NCBI RefSeq assembly: GCF_011064615.1
Contig: NZ_JAALJH010000050.1
Coordinates: forward strand, 1 to 64,000
DNA from: Aquisphaera insulae
GTDB taxonomy: Bacteria; Planctomycetota; Planctomycetia; Isosphaerales; Isosphaeraceae
Direction of reading: 5' to 3'
DNA length: 64,000 nt
Shown: positions 18,059-27,460 of the stretch, one piece after another
Layout of the letters: the number at the start of each line of letters is the position of its first letter
How positions within the stretch are numbered: position 1 is the first letter of the stretch
The notes under the pieces: model-generated
Database searches by the model: none
Seen by the model: only the letters and a program-made list of their open reading frames with translations
Told to the model about the DNA's origin: nothing
Translations under genes and position numbers: made by a program

Positions 18059-18183
18059 GGGCGGGTTTCTCGGGGTGCGGGCGCGGGGCGGTTGAATCGA
18101 TCCCGGGATTCTAATCGCGGAGGCCGGCGGTTGCCACGCGGGGCTCGTCCTTCTCGCGTGGCAACCGGCCCCGACGCGGTCGA

Positions 18184-19104
18184 TCATCCGCCCGTCGTCG
18201 CCGCCGCCCGCGTGACGGAGCGGATCGTGGATGGGGCGTACCTGGCTTCGGCTGGGGCTTCCAGGCCGGCTCGGATCAGCAGGACCGGGCAGGAGGCGCG
18301 GCGGAGCACCTCCTCGGCCACGCTGCCCATCAGCAGCCGGCCAAGGCCGGTGCGCCCGTGCGTCCCCATCACGAGCAGGTCGCAGCGGTCGTCCTCGGCC
18401 GCCTGGAGGATCTCGGTGGTCGAGTGCCCGAACTTGAGCTGCGACGTCACCGACCGCCGCAGGTCGACGTCGTCCAGGCACTCGCACATCGCCTGCAGGG
18501 TCTGCTTGCAGAGCACCGGATCCTCCACCGTCCCCGGCACGTCGATGTTGGGCGGGGCGAGCACCTGGATCACGTGGAGGAGGATCAGCGTCGCCCCCTG
18601 CTCGCGGACCAGCGCGCGGGCCACCTGGAGCGCGGCGTCGGACGACTCGGAGAAGTCCGTCGGATGGACGATGACGCGCGGAGGGCGCCCCGCGTCATGG
18701 CCGCCGGCGGCCCGGCGGACGAGGACCGGGCAGGAGGCGCGGCGGAGCACCTCCTCGGCCACGCTGCCCATCAGCAGCCGGCCCAGGCCGGTGCGGCCGT
18801 GCGTCCCCATCACGAGCAGGTCGGGCCGCATCTCCGCGGCCTCGATGAGGAGCACGTCCGAGGGGTTGCCGTGCCGCACCCGGTATTCCGTGGCGAGGGG
18901 GCGGTCGGGGACGTAGGCCTCGCGGAGGCGGTCGAGTACGGCCTCGCGGTCGTCCTCGGCGCCCTGGCCCTGCGGCTCCGGCCGGACGTGCAGGATGGTC
19001 AGGCGTGCCTCGCCTCCGCCGGCGAGGGAGCAGGCCGTGTCGAAGGCGCCCCTCGATTCGGGCGAGAAATCGGCCGCGACGAGGATGGTTCGGAAGACGG
19101 ACAT
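18184..19104 (-). CDS. Tandem universal stress protein (two UspA domains)
   Basis: This 306-aa cytoplasmic protein consists of two Usp domains. Each ends in the ATP-binding pattern MGTHGRTGLGRLLMGSVAEE followed by VLRRASCPVL; domain 1 covers about 1-148 and domain 2 about 155-290. The DNA encoding the second half of each domain is almost identical (18281-18382 and 18722-18823, 100 of 102 bases) while the rest has diverged. The gene starts 40 bases after the P-type ATPase stop on the same strand with AGAGGAGG upstream, so it is probably in the ATPase transcript and under the same leader. Confidence 0.9.
   Translation of the reverse strand: MSVFRTILVAADFSPESRGAFDTACSLAGGGEARLTILHVRPEPQGQGAEDDREAVLDRLREAYVPDRPLATEYRVRHGNPSDVLLIEAAEMRPDLLVMGTHGRTGLGRLLMGSVAEEVLRRASCPVLVRRAAGGHDAGRPPRVIVHPTDFSESSDAALQVARALVREQGATLILLHVIQVLAPPNIDVPGTVEDPVLCKQTLQAMCECLDDVDLRRSVTSQLKFGHSTTEILQAAEDDRCDLLVMGTHGRTGLGRLLMGSVAEEVLRRASCPVLLIRAGLEAPAEARYAPSTIRSVTRAAATTGG
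18281..18823. repeat. 102-bp internal repeat pair in the Usp gene
   Basis: 18281-18382 and 18722-18823 match at 100 of 102 bases. The offset of 441 bases equals 147 codons, the length of one Usp domain. Confidence 0.85.
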
Positions 19105-19144
19105 GGTGGCCTCCTCTGGGTGGAAAGTAAGGGTCCGGGCCGGC

Positions 19145-21850
19145 TCACGCGCAATCGAGCCGCCCGAACCAGCCGCGCCGCTCCAGCCACTTGGCGAGCT
19201 CCAGGACGGGCGAGACGGTGAACGCCAGCGCGACGGCGAGGAACCAGTCGGCTGCGCCCAGGGCCGCCGTGCCGAAGGGCCCGCGGAGGAGCGGCGTCTC
19301 GACGACGAACGCCAGCAGGAGCAGCTCCCACGCGATCGCGAGGTTCAGCCACCTGTTGGCGAACGGCCGGACCAGCACCGACCTCCGGTCGGAACGGAAG
19401 TTGTAAGCCTTGAAGAACTCGGTCAGCACCAGCGTGGCGAAGGTCAGCGTCATCGCCTCCGCGGGCGGCCTCCCCGCGTGCGTCGCCCAGGCGAAGATGC
19501 CGAGGTTGATCAGCGCCGACCAGATGGCGCCCACGATCATGAGCACGATCACCGGGCGGGCGAAGATCCCGGTGCGCGGGGCCCGCGGCGGGTGTCGCAT
19601 CAGGTCCGCCTCGGGCGGGTCCATGGCCAGGGCCAGGGCGGGCAGGCCGTCGGTGGCGAGGTTCACGTACAGGAGCATCACCGCCGAGAGCGGGAGGGGC
19701 AGGCCGAGCATCGCGGCGCCCGCCATCAGGCCGATCTCGCCGAAGTTCGACGAGAGGAGATACATCAGGTACTTCTTGACGTTGTTGAAGACGCCTCGGC
19801 CCTCCTCGACCGCCGCCACGATCGAGGCGAAGTTGTCGTCCGTGAGGGTCATCGCCGCGGCCTCCCTGGTGACGTCCGTGCCGGTGATCCCCATCGCCAC
19901 GCCGATCTGGGCCTTCTTCAGGGCCGGGGCGTCGTTGACGCCGTCGCCGGTCATCGCGACGACGTGGCCCCGCGCCTGCAGGGCCGTGACCACGCGGAGC
20001 TTGTGGGCCGGGGAGGCGCGGGCGTAGACGTCGATATCCTGGACCCGGCGGGCGAGCTCCTCGTCGCCGAGCGCCTCGAGCTCGGCGCCGGTGGCGACGC
20101 GGCCGTCGCGGAGGATGCCGAGGTCGCGGGCGACGGCCGCCGCCGTCAGGGGATGGTCGCCGGTGATCATCACCACCTTGATGCCGGCCTGCCGGCAGCG
20201 TTCGATGGCCGCCCGGGCCTCGGGCCGGGGCGGGTCGATCATGCCGACCAGCCCGAGGAACGTCATGTCGCCCTCCGCGTCCTCGAGCGAGGCGCCGCGG
20301 CGGTCGGCCACGGCCAGGACGCGGAGGGCCTCGTCGGCCATCCGTCGCGCCTCGTCGAGGATCGCCTCGCGCCCCTCCGGGCCCAGCGGCCCTTCCCCTT
20401 CCTCGATCGCGACGAGGCGACACGACTCCAGCAGGGATTCGGGCGCCCCCTTGGCGCAGGCGAGGAGGCCGCCGGGCGTCTCGTGCAGGGTGATCATCCG
20501 TCGGGCCTCGGAGGTGAACGGGACCTCCCCCACCCGCGGGTATCGCCCGTCCAGGTCCGCCTTGTGCAGGCCCGCCTTGGCGGCGGCCACGACGAGCGCA
20601 CCCTCCGTCGGGTCCCCCTTCACGACCCACCGGTCGGTCCCCTCCTCGCGCGCGACGTGCGCGTCCGAGGCGAGCACCGCGGCCCGGAGCAGCCGGCCGA
20701 CCGGGCCCGGCGGCGCGGTCCCCTCGCCCCGGTGCGAGAACGCGCCGACCGGCTCGTAGCCGGTGCCCGACACGTCCACCGTGCGGCCGGCGACGACGAG
20801 CCGCCGCACGGTCATCTCGTTGCGGGTCAGCGTGCCGGTCTTGTCCGAGCCGATGACCGAGGTGCTGCCCAGGGTCTCGACCGCCGACAGCCGGCGGATC
20901 AGGGCGTTGCGGCGCAGCATCCTCTGGACGCCGATCGCCAGCGAGATCGTCACCACCGCGGGGAGGGCCTCCGGGACGACCGCGACCGCCAGCGCGATGC
21001 CGAAGACGAGCATCTCCACGAGCGGCTGGCCCCGGAGCAGGCCGACCGCCACGATGACCGCCACCACGGCGAGCGCCGACCGGGCCAGCACGCGGCCGAG
21101 ATTCGCGAGGTTCTGCTGCAGGGGGGTCGGCGCGACCTCCACGCCCTGGAGCATCCGCGCGACCTTGCCGAACTCGGTGTCCATTCCGGTCGCCGTGACG
21201 ACGGCGCGGCCGCGGCCGTAGGTCACGGCCGTGCCGGCGTGGACCATGCTCGCGCGATCCCCGACCGCCGGCTCGTCGTCGGTCGTCGGCCCGTCCTGCT
21301 TCTCCACCGGGACCGACTCGCCGGTGAGCGGCGCCTCCTCCACGCGGAGGTTCACGGCCTCGATCAGCCGTGCGTCGGCCGGGATCCGGTCACCCGCGTA
21401 CAGCAGGATGACGTCGCCGGGCACGAGTTCCCGCGCGGGGACCTCGGTCTCCTCGCCGTCGCGGAGGACGGTGGCGGTGGGGGCGGCCATCTCGCGGAGG
21501 GCCTCCATGCCCCGCTCCGCCCGATACTCCTGGACGAACCCGAGCAGGGCCGCGAAGAGCACGATCACGGCGATGGCGACCGCCTCGACCGCATGGCCGA
21601 GCACCGCCGAGAGCACGATGCCGATCAGCAGGATGACGATGAGGACGTTGCGGAACTGATCGAGGAGCAACGCCCAGGGCGAGACCCGACCGCCGCTCCG
21701 CAATTCGTTCGGCCCGCACTCCGCCAGCCGCCGCGCCGCGTCGGCGGACTTCAGGCCCCCGCAGGTCGAGCCGAGGCGATCGAGGCAAGCCATCGCGGGC
21801 ATCGCATGCCAGGCGGCCGGACCGGGCGTTTCCGTGGTCAGGACACTCAT
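19145..21850 (-). CDS. P-type cation ATPase (P2, Ca2+/Mn2+-type)
   Basis: This 901-aa inner-membrane pump has the complete P-type set: actuator loop LTGESVPVEK near residue 175, phosphorylation motif SDKTGTLTRNEMT near 336, MITGDHPLTA, hinge GDGVNDAPALK near 635 and about ten membrane helices. The M4 sequence VPEALPAVVTISLAIG, M5 SSNFGEIG and M6 NLATDGLPALALAMDPPE match the SERCA/PMR1 group, in which Ca2+ and often Mn2+ are transported. A yybP-ykoY-like leader upstream argues for manganese efflux as its main task; this is inference. The N-terminus carries the cation ATPase N domain (GLKSADAARRLAECGPNEL). The start at 21850 follows a GGCGGGGGG tract and fits family length. Confidence 0.93.
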   Translation of the reverse strand: MSVLTTETPGPAAWHAMPAMACLDRLGSTCGGLKSADAARRLAECGPNELRSGGRVSPWALLLDQFRNVLIVILLIGIVLSAVLGHAVEAVAIAVIVLFAALLGFVQEYRAERGMEALREMAAPTATVLRDGEETEVPARELVPGDVILLYAGDRIPADARLIEAVNLRVEEAPLTGESVPVEKQDGPTTDDEPAVGDRASMVHAGTAVTYGRGRAVVTATGMDTEFGKVARMLQGVEVAPTPLQQNLANLGRVLARSALAVVAVIVAVGLLRGQPLVEMLVFGIALAVAVVPEALPAVVTISLAIGVQRMLRRNALIRRLSAVETLGSTSVIGSDKTGTLTRNEMTVRRLVVAGRTVDVSGTGYEPVGAFSHRGEGTAPPGPVGRLLRAAVLASDAHVAREEGTDRWVVKGDPTEGALVVAAAKAGLHKADLDGRYPRVGEVPFTSEARRMITLHETPGGLLACAKGAPESLLESCRLVAIEEGEGPLGPEGREAILDEARRMADEALRVLAVADRRGASLEDAEGDMTFLGLVGMIDPPRPEARAAIERCRQAGIKVVMITGDHPLTAAAVARDLGILRDGRVATGAELEALGDEELARRVQDIDVYARASPAHKLRVVTALQARGHVVAMTGDGVNDAPALKKAQIGVAMGITGTDVTREAAAMTLTDDNFASIVAAVEEGRGVFNNVKKYLMYLLSSNFGEIGLMAGAAMLGLPLPLSAVMLLYVNLATDGLPALALAMDPPEADLMRHPPRAPRTGIFARPVIVLMIVGAIWSALINLGIFAWATHAGRPPAEAMTLTFATLVLTEFFKAYNFRSDRRSVLVRPFANRWLNLAIAWELLLLAFVVETPLLRGPFGTAALGAADWFLAVALAFTVSPVLELAKWLERRGWFGRLDCA

Positions 21851-21923
21851 GATGCCCCCCGCCTTGTCGCGACGGCACGGGCTCGGAGGTGGAAGGGAAG
21901 CGGCCCGATGAGCGCTCGAGCCC

Positions 21924-22068
21924 AAAAGCCAAAGACCTCCACCCAGGGCGAAGTTCGCCCGAGGTGAAGGTCTCGCGTAACCGACTCATCGGTGTGGACA
22001 CCGGCTCGCTGCCGCGAACGTCCTGACGGCGCCCACTCCTGCTCGAAGGCAGTCGCTACTCCCCTTCA
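21924..22068 (-). promoter_or_regulatory. Candidate yybP-ykoY (Mn2+) riboswitch with terminator
   Basis: Read on the minus strand from 22068, the leader begins gaaggggagtagcgactgcc, the hallmark GGGGAGUAGC of the yybP-ykoY aptamer, and later has gagaccttcacc, the hallmark 3' GAGACCUU. A P1 helix GAAGG/CCUUC can join these ends. The same gaccttcacc can instead pair with ggtggaggtct: AGACCUUCACC and GGUGGAGGUCU give 11 consecutive pairs (one G-U), followed by UUUGGCUUUU, a terminator. The two pairings are mutually exclusive, as in Mn-sensing ON switches. It ends 74 bases before the P-type ATPase start, a known target class. The identification is from memory of the consensus. Confidence 0.82.
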
Positions 22069-22205
22069 TCAACCTTCATTCTACGCCCCGAGGAGGCGAA
22101 GTGTTTGAAGATTCGATCCTTTCTGAGATCGGTGTCGCCGTCGGCGTGGTCCCCCCGTCGTCCCGGTCGACTCTCGATTTTCGCCGATCCCCTCGTTCGC
22201 GAGCG

Positions 22206-25200
22206 TCAGCGGGCGCGCCAGAGGTGGACCTCGCCATCGTGGGAACAGGAGGCCAGCGTGGAGCCGTCGGGGGAGAAGGCGACGGCATTGACCTGAGCCT
22301 TGTGGCCCTTCAGGACGAGGAGCTCCTGGCCGGTCAGGGCGTCCCAGAGGCGGATCACGCCCGAGCGGCCGCAGGTGGCGATGGACCGTCCGTCGGGGGC
22401 GTAGGCCAGGCCGAGGAGGCGGTCGGTGGCCCCCCGGATCGTCGAGCGGACGGCCAGGCCGTCGGGGTCCAAAAGGGTGACGACGCCGGACTCGTCCGCG
22501 ACCGCCAGGGTCCGGCCTCCGGGCGCGAACGCGATGCCGGCGATGGGGGCGGCGCCTCGCCGGGTCGCCGGCGCGGAGCCGGTCGCGGCGTCCCAGGTCC
22601 GCACGACCCCGTCGCTGTCGGCCGAGGCGAGCGTGCGACCATCCGGGGAGAAGGCGATCGCGTGGACGGTGTTCTCATGGCCCGTCAGCGAGCGGAGGCC
22701 GCGGAAGGTGGCGGCCTCCCAGACGCGGACCTGCCAGTCCTCATTCGGACTGAGCTTCTGGCCCCCCGCGGCGGCCAGCATCGAGCCGTTGGGTGAGAAC
22801 GCCACCGCGCGGACGCGCTGCATGTGCCCCCGATGGGTTTGCATGGGCTTGCCGGTCGCGACGTCCCAGGTCCGCAGGTTGTCGCCGGTCTCGATGTGGC
22901 CGGAGGCCAGGGTCTTGCCGTCGGGCGAGAAGGCGAGCGAGGCGACCGTGCCGGGGCCGCCGTCCCAGGCGCGGACGAGCCGGCCGGTGGCCGGATCCCA
23001 GAGCTTGATCGTCACTCCTTCGGGGTTCTTCTCGTCGTCGCTGCCGGTGGCCAGGAGCGAGCCGTCGGGCGAGAAGGCGAGGGCCCACGTCTCGTCCCGA
23101 TGACCGGCCGGCTGGGGGGGCTCGGGCATCGGGTTGAAGTGCCAGATCTGTGGCGACCGGCCGAGGTTGAGGACGACCGAGCGGCCGTCGGGGGTGAAGA
23201 GGTGATCCCTGGGAAGGTGGTGATCGCCGTAGGCCAGGGCGCCGAGCCGTCGGCCCGACTTCATATCCCAGAGGAGGAGGGGCTGGTCCCCTCCCGGATT
23301 GCCGGTCGCCCCCGTCGTCAGGAGGCGGCCGTCGGGCGAGAAGCCGAAGTGGACGCCGCTGCGGGACCGATCGAGATCGTCCGGGATCAAGACACGAGCC
23401 CGGCCGGTCGCCCAGTCCCAGAGATGCAGCTTCCCCCCCTCCGCGATCGCCACGACCGTCCTGCCGGTCGGGTCGAAGGCCATCTCGCCGTACGGGGCGC
23501 CGCAGTCGTATTCAGCGAGATCGATCAGTCGCTCCAGGCTCCGGATGACGATCCGGCCGCCCCCCGCCCAGTCGGCGAGCATCTGGCCGTCGGGCGAGAG
23601 GGCCAGCCGCCGGAACCCCGCGGGCACGGCCGCCAGCTCGCCGAGGACGGTGCCGGTGGAGACGTCGCGGATCTTCAGGCGATCCCCCTCCCGGGTCGCG
23701 AACCGCGTGCCCCGGTCCGCGAAGGCGACCGCGTCGAGGCGGTCGAGGGTGACCATGGGGGTGGACTTCGCCGGGTCGAAATCGACCGCCCAGATCCGGA
23801 TCGACATGGTCTTGCCCGGGAGAAACAGGACGTGGGCGACGAGCCGTTCCCCATCCAGGAAATGGACCTGATTCCAGAGATACTCCATGTCGACTCGGGG
23901 AGGGGGAGCCGCCCGGCGGACCGCCCGGAGTTGCCCCGTCGCCGCGTCCCAGAGGCCCAGGGTGTGCTCGTCGAGGTGCGGGGTGTAGAGGATGGGCGCG
24001 ACGAGGAGCCGGCCGTCGTGCGTGAGATGGGGCTCGCGATACATCGCCCCCGGCTCCGCGATCGTGGTGCGGATCCGTTCGGCCGGCAGGTCCCAGACCG
24101 CGAGCGTCGTCCCCCCGTGGTTGGTCGCGAGGGTCCGGCCGTCCCGGGACAGGGCCATTCCATTGATCGGCATATCCTGCTCGGGCAGGCGGACGATCTC
24201 GGCCCGGGCGAGCTTGCGGAGGTAGCTCCAGGCGAAGTCGGCGGGCTCGGCGGATCCGGACGCGGGCGCGACGGAGTCGAGGAGGTCCTGGGCGACCTCG
24301 AAGTCGCGGGCATCGATGGCCTGCTGGGCCAGGCGCAACTCGGCGGCGAAGTAATGGCGCTGGGCCAGTTGGCGATGGCGGTCGGCCTCGCGGGCCTGCC
24401 GCTCGGCGTCGGCGGCGCTGCGGTCGGCGCGGTCGGCGGCGGCCTTGAGGACGGCCTCGTTGCGCCGGATCGAGTCGATGTAACTCGCGGCGCCGAGGGC
24501 GGCGGCGAGCAGGACGAGGCCGACCGCGGCCGCGGCGGTCAGGACGAGCTCGCGGTGCCGCCGCGTCCACCTGGCGGCCCGCTCGGCCAGGCCGGGGCGG
24601 CGGGCGAGGATGGGGCGGTCGTCGAGGAACCGGCCGAGGTCGGCGGCGAGGTCGGCGGCGGTCGCGTAGCGCCCCCCGCGCGATTTGGTCATGGCCTTGA
24701 GGACGATCGTCTCCAGGTCCACGGGGATCGCGGGGTCGATGGACCGGGGCCGGGGGGGCTCTTCCTGGGCGATCTTCCGGAGGACCTCGATGCGGTCGTC
24801 GCCGGGGAAGGCGGGGCGGAGGGTGAGCATCTCGTAGAGGGTGGCGCCCAGGGAGTAGATGTCGGCGCGGCCGTCGAGCGGCTCGCGGCGGCCGAGGGCC
24901 TGCTCCGGGCTCATGTAGCGGGGGGTGCCCGGGGCGTCGCCGGTGTGGGTCAGGTCCAGGCCCCCCTTGATCCGGGCCAGGCCGAAGTCGGCGACCCAGA
25001 GCTGGCCGGCGTCGTCGACCAGGAGGTTGGAGGGCTTCACGTCGCGGTGGAGGATGTCGGCGGCGTGGGCGTGGTCCAGGGCCTCCGCGGCCTGCTTCGC
25101 CAGGCGGGCCGCCTCGCGGGCGTGGGAGGGGCCGAGCGTGGACCTCGGCGCGGGGGAGCTCCGGCGGCGTGCGCCGGCCAGGGTCTCATCCGGGTCGTCG

Positions 25201-25703
25201 CGGCGGAGCGAGCGGAGGACCCGGGCGAGGTCGCGGCCGTCGATGAACCGCATGGCGTAGTAGGGGATGCCGCCGGCGGCCCCGGTCGCGTAGACGGGGA
25301 CGATGTGGGGATGGTCCAGGCTGGCGGCGGCCTGGGACTCGACCTGGAACCGGCGGAGGCTCCTCGGGTCGAGCGCCGCGGCCTCGGGGAGGACCTTGAG
25401 CGCGACGCGTCGGCCCAGCGATTCCTGGACGGCCTCGTAGACGATCCCCATGCCGCCGCGGCTGACCTCGCGGATCAGCCGGAAGTCCCCCAGCCGGCCG
25501 ATCTCCGGCGCGAGGCTCGCCGGCGACGCCGGCATCCCGGCCATCATCCGGAGGGCCGGCAGCAGGCGGCGGAGGGCCTCGGCGTGCCGGGGGTAGTCCT
25601 CGGGCCGGACCTCCTCGCCCCGCCGGAGCCGCTCGCCGGCCTCCGCGGCGGCCTCCGCGAGCTCGGGATCGTCCTCCTCGGCGAGGACATCCGGCTCGCT
25701 CAT
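22206..25703 (-). CDS. Ser/Thr protein kinase with C-terminal WD40 propeller
   Basis: This 1165-aa protein has a Pkn-type kinase domain (about 65-370): SRGGMGIVYEAV glycine loop, VALKVLP lysine, ILHRDVKPSNLLVD catalytic loop, VADFGLARIKG DFG and TPRYMSPEQALG. One membrane helix follows (ELVLTAAAAVGLVLLAAALGA, near 400), then a short coiled segment rich in Ala/Asp/Arg, and a large WD40 region (about 490-1165) with many LAFSPDG.(T/L)LA(T/S)(G/A/C)S..G.(V/I)..WD repeats. The propeller would face the periplasm and sense or bind an unknown partner. It overlaps the ECF sigma gene by ATGA (25700-25703), implying coupled translation and a shared signalling task. The frame extends upstream of 25703, within the sigma gene, but MSEPDV is the natural start. 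Confidence 0.92.
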   Translation of the reverse strand: MSEPDVLAEEDDPELAEAAAEAGERLRRGEEVRPEDYPRHAEALRRLLPALRMMAGMPASPASLAPEIGRLGDFRLIREVSRGGMGIVYEAVQESLGRRVALKVLPEAAALDPRSLRRFQVESQAAASLDHPHIVPVYATGAAGGIPYYAMRFIDGRDLARVLRSLRRDDPDETLAGARRRSSPAPRSTLGPSHAREAARLAKQAAEALDHAHAADILHRDVKPSNLLVDDAGQLWVADFGLARIKGGLDLTHTGDAPGTPRYMSPEQALGRREPLDGRADIYSLGATLYEMLTLRPAFPGDDRIEVLRKIAQEEPPRPRSIDPAIPVDLETIVLKAMTKSRGGRYATAADLAADLGRFLDDRPILARRPGLAERAARWTRRHRELVLTAAAAVGLVLLAAALGAASYIDSIRRNEAVLKAAADRADRSAADAERQAREADRHRQLAQRHYFAAELRLAQQAIDARDFEVAQDLLDSVAPASGSAEPADFAWSYLRKLARAEIVRLPEQDMPINGMALSRDGRTLATNHGGTTLAVWDLPAERIRTTIAEPGAMYREPHLTHDGRLLVAPILYTPHLDEHTLGLWDAATGQLRAVRRAAPPPRVDMEYLWNQVHFLDGERLVAHVLFLPGKTMSIRIWAVDFDPAKSTPMVTLDRLDAVAFADRGTRFATREGDRLKIRDVSTGTVLGELAAVPAGFRRLALSPDGQMLADWAGGGRIVIRSLERLIDLAEYDCGAPYGEMAFDPTGRTVVAIAEGGKLHLWDWATGRARVLIPDDLDRSRSGVHFGFSPDGRLLTTGATGNPGGDQPLLLWDMKSGRRLGALAYGDHHLPRDHLFTPDGRSVVLNLGRSPQIWHFNPMPEPPQPAGHRDETWALAFSPDGSLLATGSDDEKNPEGVTIKLWDPATGRLVRAWDGGPGTVASLAFSPDGKTLASGHIETGDNLRTWDVATGKPMQTHRGHMQRVRAVAFSPNGSMLAAAGGQKLSPNEDWQVRVWEAATFRGLRSLTGHENTVHAIAFSPDGRTLASADSDGVVRTWDAATGSAPATRRGAAPIAGIAFAPGGRTLAVADESGVVTLLDPDGLAVRSTIRGATDRLLGLAYAPDGRSIATCGRSGVIRLWDALTGQELLVLKGHKAQVNAVAFSPDGSTLASCSHDGEVHLWRAR

Positions 25704-26359
25704 GGGAGCGGCCCCGAGGCGTCGTCCCTGAGGAGCGAGCGGACCTTCTCGATGGCGCGGAGGTGCCGCATCTTGGCGGCCCCCTCGGTGACCCCCCGGA
25801 TCGCCGCGATCTCCGGGAACGTGAGGTCCTCGAGATATCGCATCACCAGGATCTCGCGGTCGGCCGGGGCGAGCCGGCCGAGCGCCTCGCGGACCCGCTG
25901 CCGCTGCTCCTCGCGGAGCAGCCCGTGTCCGGGCGTCGTGTCGCCGGCGACGAGCTGGTCGACGAGCATCGCGGCGGAGGGGTCCAGCCACGAGCCGCAC
26001 GGCTCCTCGCGGCCGACGCAGCGGCCATTTCGGAAATGATGCCGATGCGCCGCCGCCAGCCGCTCCGCGGCCAGCCGGTGCAGCCACGGATAGAGGGGCA
26101 GCGGCCGTTCCCGCTCGTAATCCGCGAGCTTCTTCGCCGCGTCGAGCATGGCCTCCTGGACCACGTCGGACGCGTCCACCCGCGCCGCCAGCCTCGAATC
26201 GATCCGCAGGGCGACCATCCGCCTGAGCCTCCCCCGGTGGGCCTCCAGGAGCTGCCGCAGCGCGTGCTGGTCCCCGCGCGCGGCCTCCCTCAAGAGCCGG
26301 TCGTGATCGTCATCCTGTTCATCGGGCGGTGTCGATGCCATCCGCGGCCCCGTCACCAT
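25700..26359 (-). CDS. ECF RNA polymerase sigma factor
   Basis: This 219-aa protein has sigma region 2 (RMVALRIDSRLAARVDASDVVQEAMLDAAKKL, about 45-80) and region 4 (VREALGRLAPADREILVMRYLEDLTFPEIAAIRGVTEGAAKMRHLRAIEKVR, about 150-205) with the helix-turn-helix. These belong to the planctomycete ECF groups usually encoded next to WD40 or LRR kinases. It would direct RNA polymerase to a small regulon, with the kinase downstream as regulator in place of an anti-sigma factor. I start at 26359 (MVTGPRMAS) because AGGA precedes it; ATG 26341 (213 aa) is an alternative. The stop overlaps the kinase start by four bases. Confidence 0.88.
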   Translation of the reverse strand: MVTGPRMASTPPDEQDDDHDRLLREAARGDQHALRQLLEAHRGRLRRMVALRIDSRLAARVDASDVVQEAMLDAAKKLADYERERPLPLYPWLHRLAAERLAAAHRHHFRNGRCVGREEPCGSWLDPSAAMLVDQLVAGDTTPGHGLLREEQRQRVREALGRLAPADREILVMRYLEDLTFPEIAAIRGVTEGAAKMRHLRAIEKVRSLLRDDASGPLP

Positions 26360-26623
26360 GAATCCTGCCGAAGGGTGTTCAATCGTCACACGGATCTTTG
26401 CAGATTCGCGAGCAGGATGCCAGGTCCCCCGCGGCCTCGACCCTCGGGGATCGGCTCTCTGCGACGGGAAATTGCCGAATCGTCGTGACCTTTTGGAACG
26501 GCGAGCAGGATCGATGGTGTGATCCCTTCCGGTCCGAGGAGGACGGCCCCCTGCTGCCTTCAGGAAGCCGGTGTCAGATCCCTTCGGTCGGTCCAGCCCT
26601 CCATCCCCCAACGAGAGCCCAGC

Positions 26624-27346
26624 ATGATACGCCACCGAGCCTGTCTCTCCTGCCTCGCCCTCCTCCCGCTGATCGCCTCCACCACAGCCCGGGCGGCGCC
26701 GATCGTCGCAGGGGATACCACGTTCCATGGGATGGCGGTCCAGGACGTGACCATCCTCGGCGGCACGGCGTTCAACCAGGGACCCGAGTTCACGCTCTAC
26801 GGGCTATCCGGGGTCGGGTACTTCACCATCCATCGGCAGGCCCAGGTGGGGAGCACCATCGAGTTCACGGGCGGCGATTCGCTGTTCAGCGGGTCGTATG
26901 CCGGGCTCGGCGACTATACATTCGGCACGGGGGCGCCCCTGGGCGGGGGGAGCTTCCACGGCATGATCGAGAACGTGATGCAGAATACGAACGACCCGGG
27001 GTTCGCCTCGGGCGACCCGTCGAGCTTCGCGAGCGGGGACTACACGGCGTACCTCGACCGGTTCTTCTTCAAGCTGGCGGACGGCACGATCCTGGAGACC
27101 GGAGGGGTCTATGCCCTGACCGCGACCCTGGACGGGCTGCCCCCGCGCACGACGACGACGCTCCAGGGCTCCGCGACCGACAGGAACCCGATCTATTACG
27201 GCGACCCGAGCAACGGCTTGCTCATCGGCTACACGACCAACGGCTCCATCATCGTCTCGGCCGTGCCCGAGCCCTCGGCGCTCTGCCTGGGAGGGATCGC
27301 GGCGGCCGGGGTCGGCCTCGCTCTCATCCGACGGCGCGGCCGGTAG
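26624..27346 (+). CDS. PEP-CTERM surface protein
   Basis: This 240-aa exported protein has a signal peptide (MIRHRACLSCLALLPLIAST, cleavage after ARA) and the C-terminal sorting signal VPEPSALCLGGIAAAGVGLA followed by RRRGR. The middle is a beta-rich domain with no family I can name; it contains FHGMAVQDVTILGG near the start and repeated Gly/Ser/Thr turns. Exosortase would process the tail. It is divergent from the ECF sigma factor, with 264 bases between them holding both promoters. Start ATG 26624 has only a weak GAGAG ribosome site. Confidence 0.85.
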   Translation: MIRHRACLSCLALLPLIASTTARAAPIVAGDTTFHGMAVQDVTILGGTAFNQGPEFTLYGLSGVGYFTIHRQAQVGSTIEFTGGDSLFSGSYAGLGDYTFGTGAPLGGGSFHGMIENVMQNTNDPGFASGDPSSFASGDYTAYLDRFFFKLADGTILETGGVYALTATLDGLPPRTTTTLQGSATDRNPIYYGDPSNGLLIGYTTNGSIIVSAVPEPSALCLGGIAAAGVGLALIRRRGR

Positions 27347-27460
27347 GTCGCGACCGGACTCCTGCGTCAGGACGAACAGGTCCACCCTCGGCCGGCTCCG
27401 ACGCCTCGTCCGCGGCGCGGGCGCCGGCCTCACCTCTCACGCGGACGTGGAGGCACTCTC

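Noticed and set aside
18995..26039. Plus-strand open frames of about 1000 codons opposite the ATPase and the WD40 kinase
   Set aside because: Both lie wholly over recognisable minus-strand genes, and their translations are Gly/Arg/Asp-rich with no family features.
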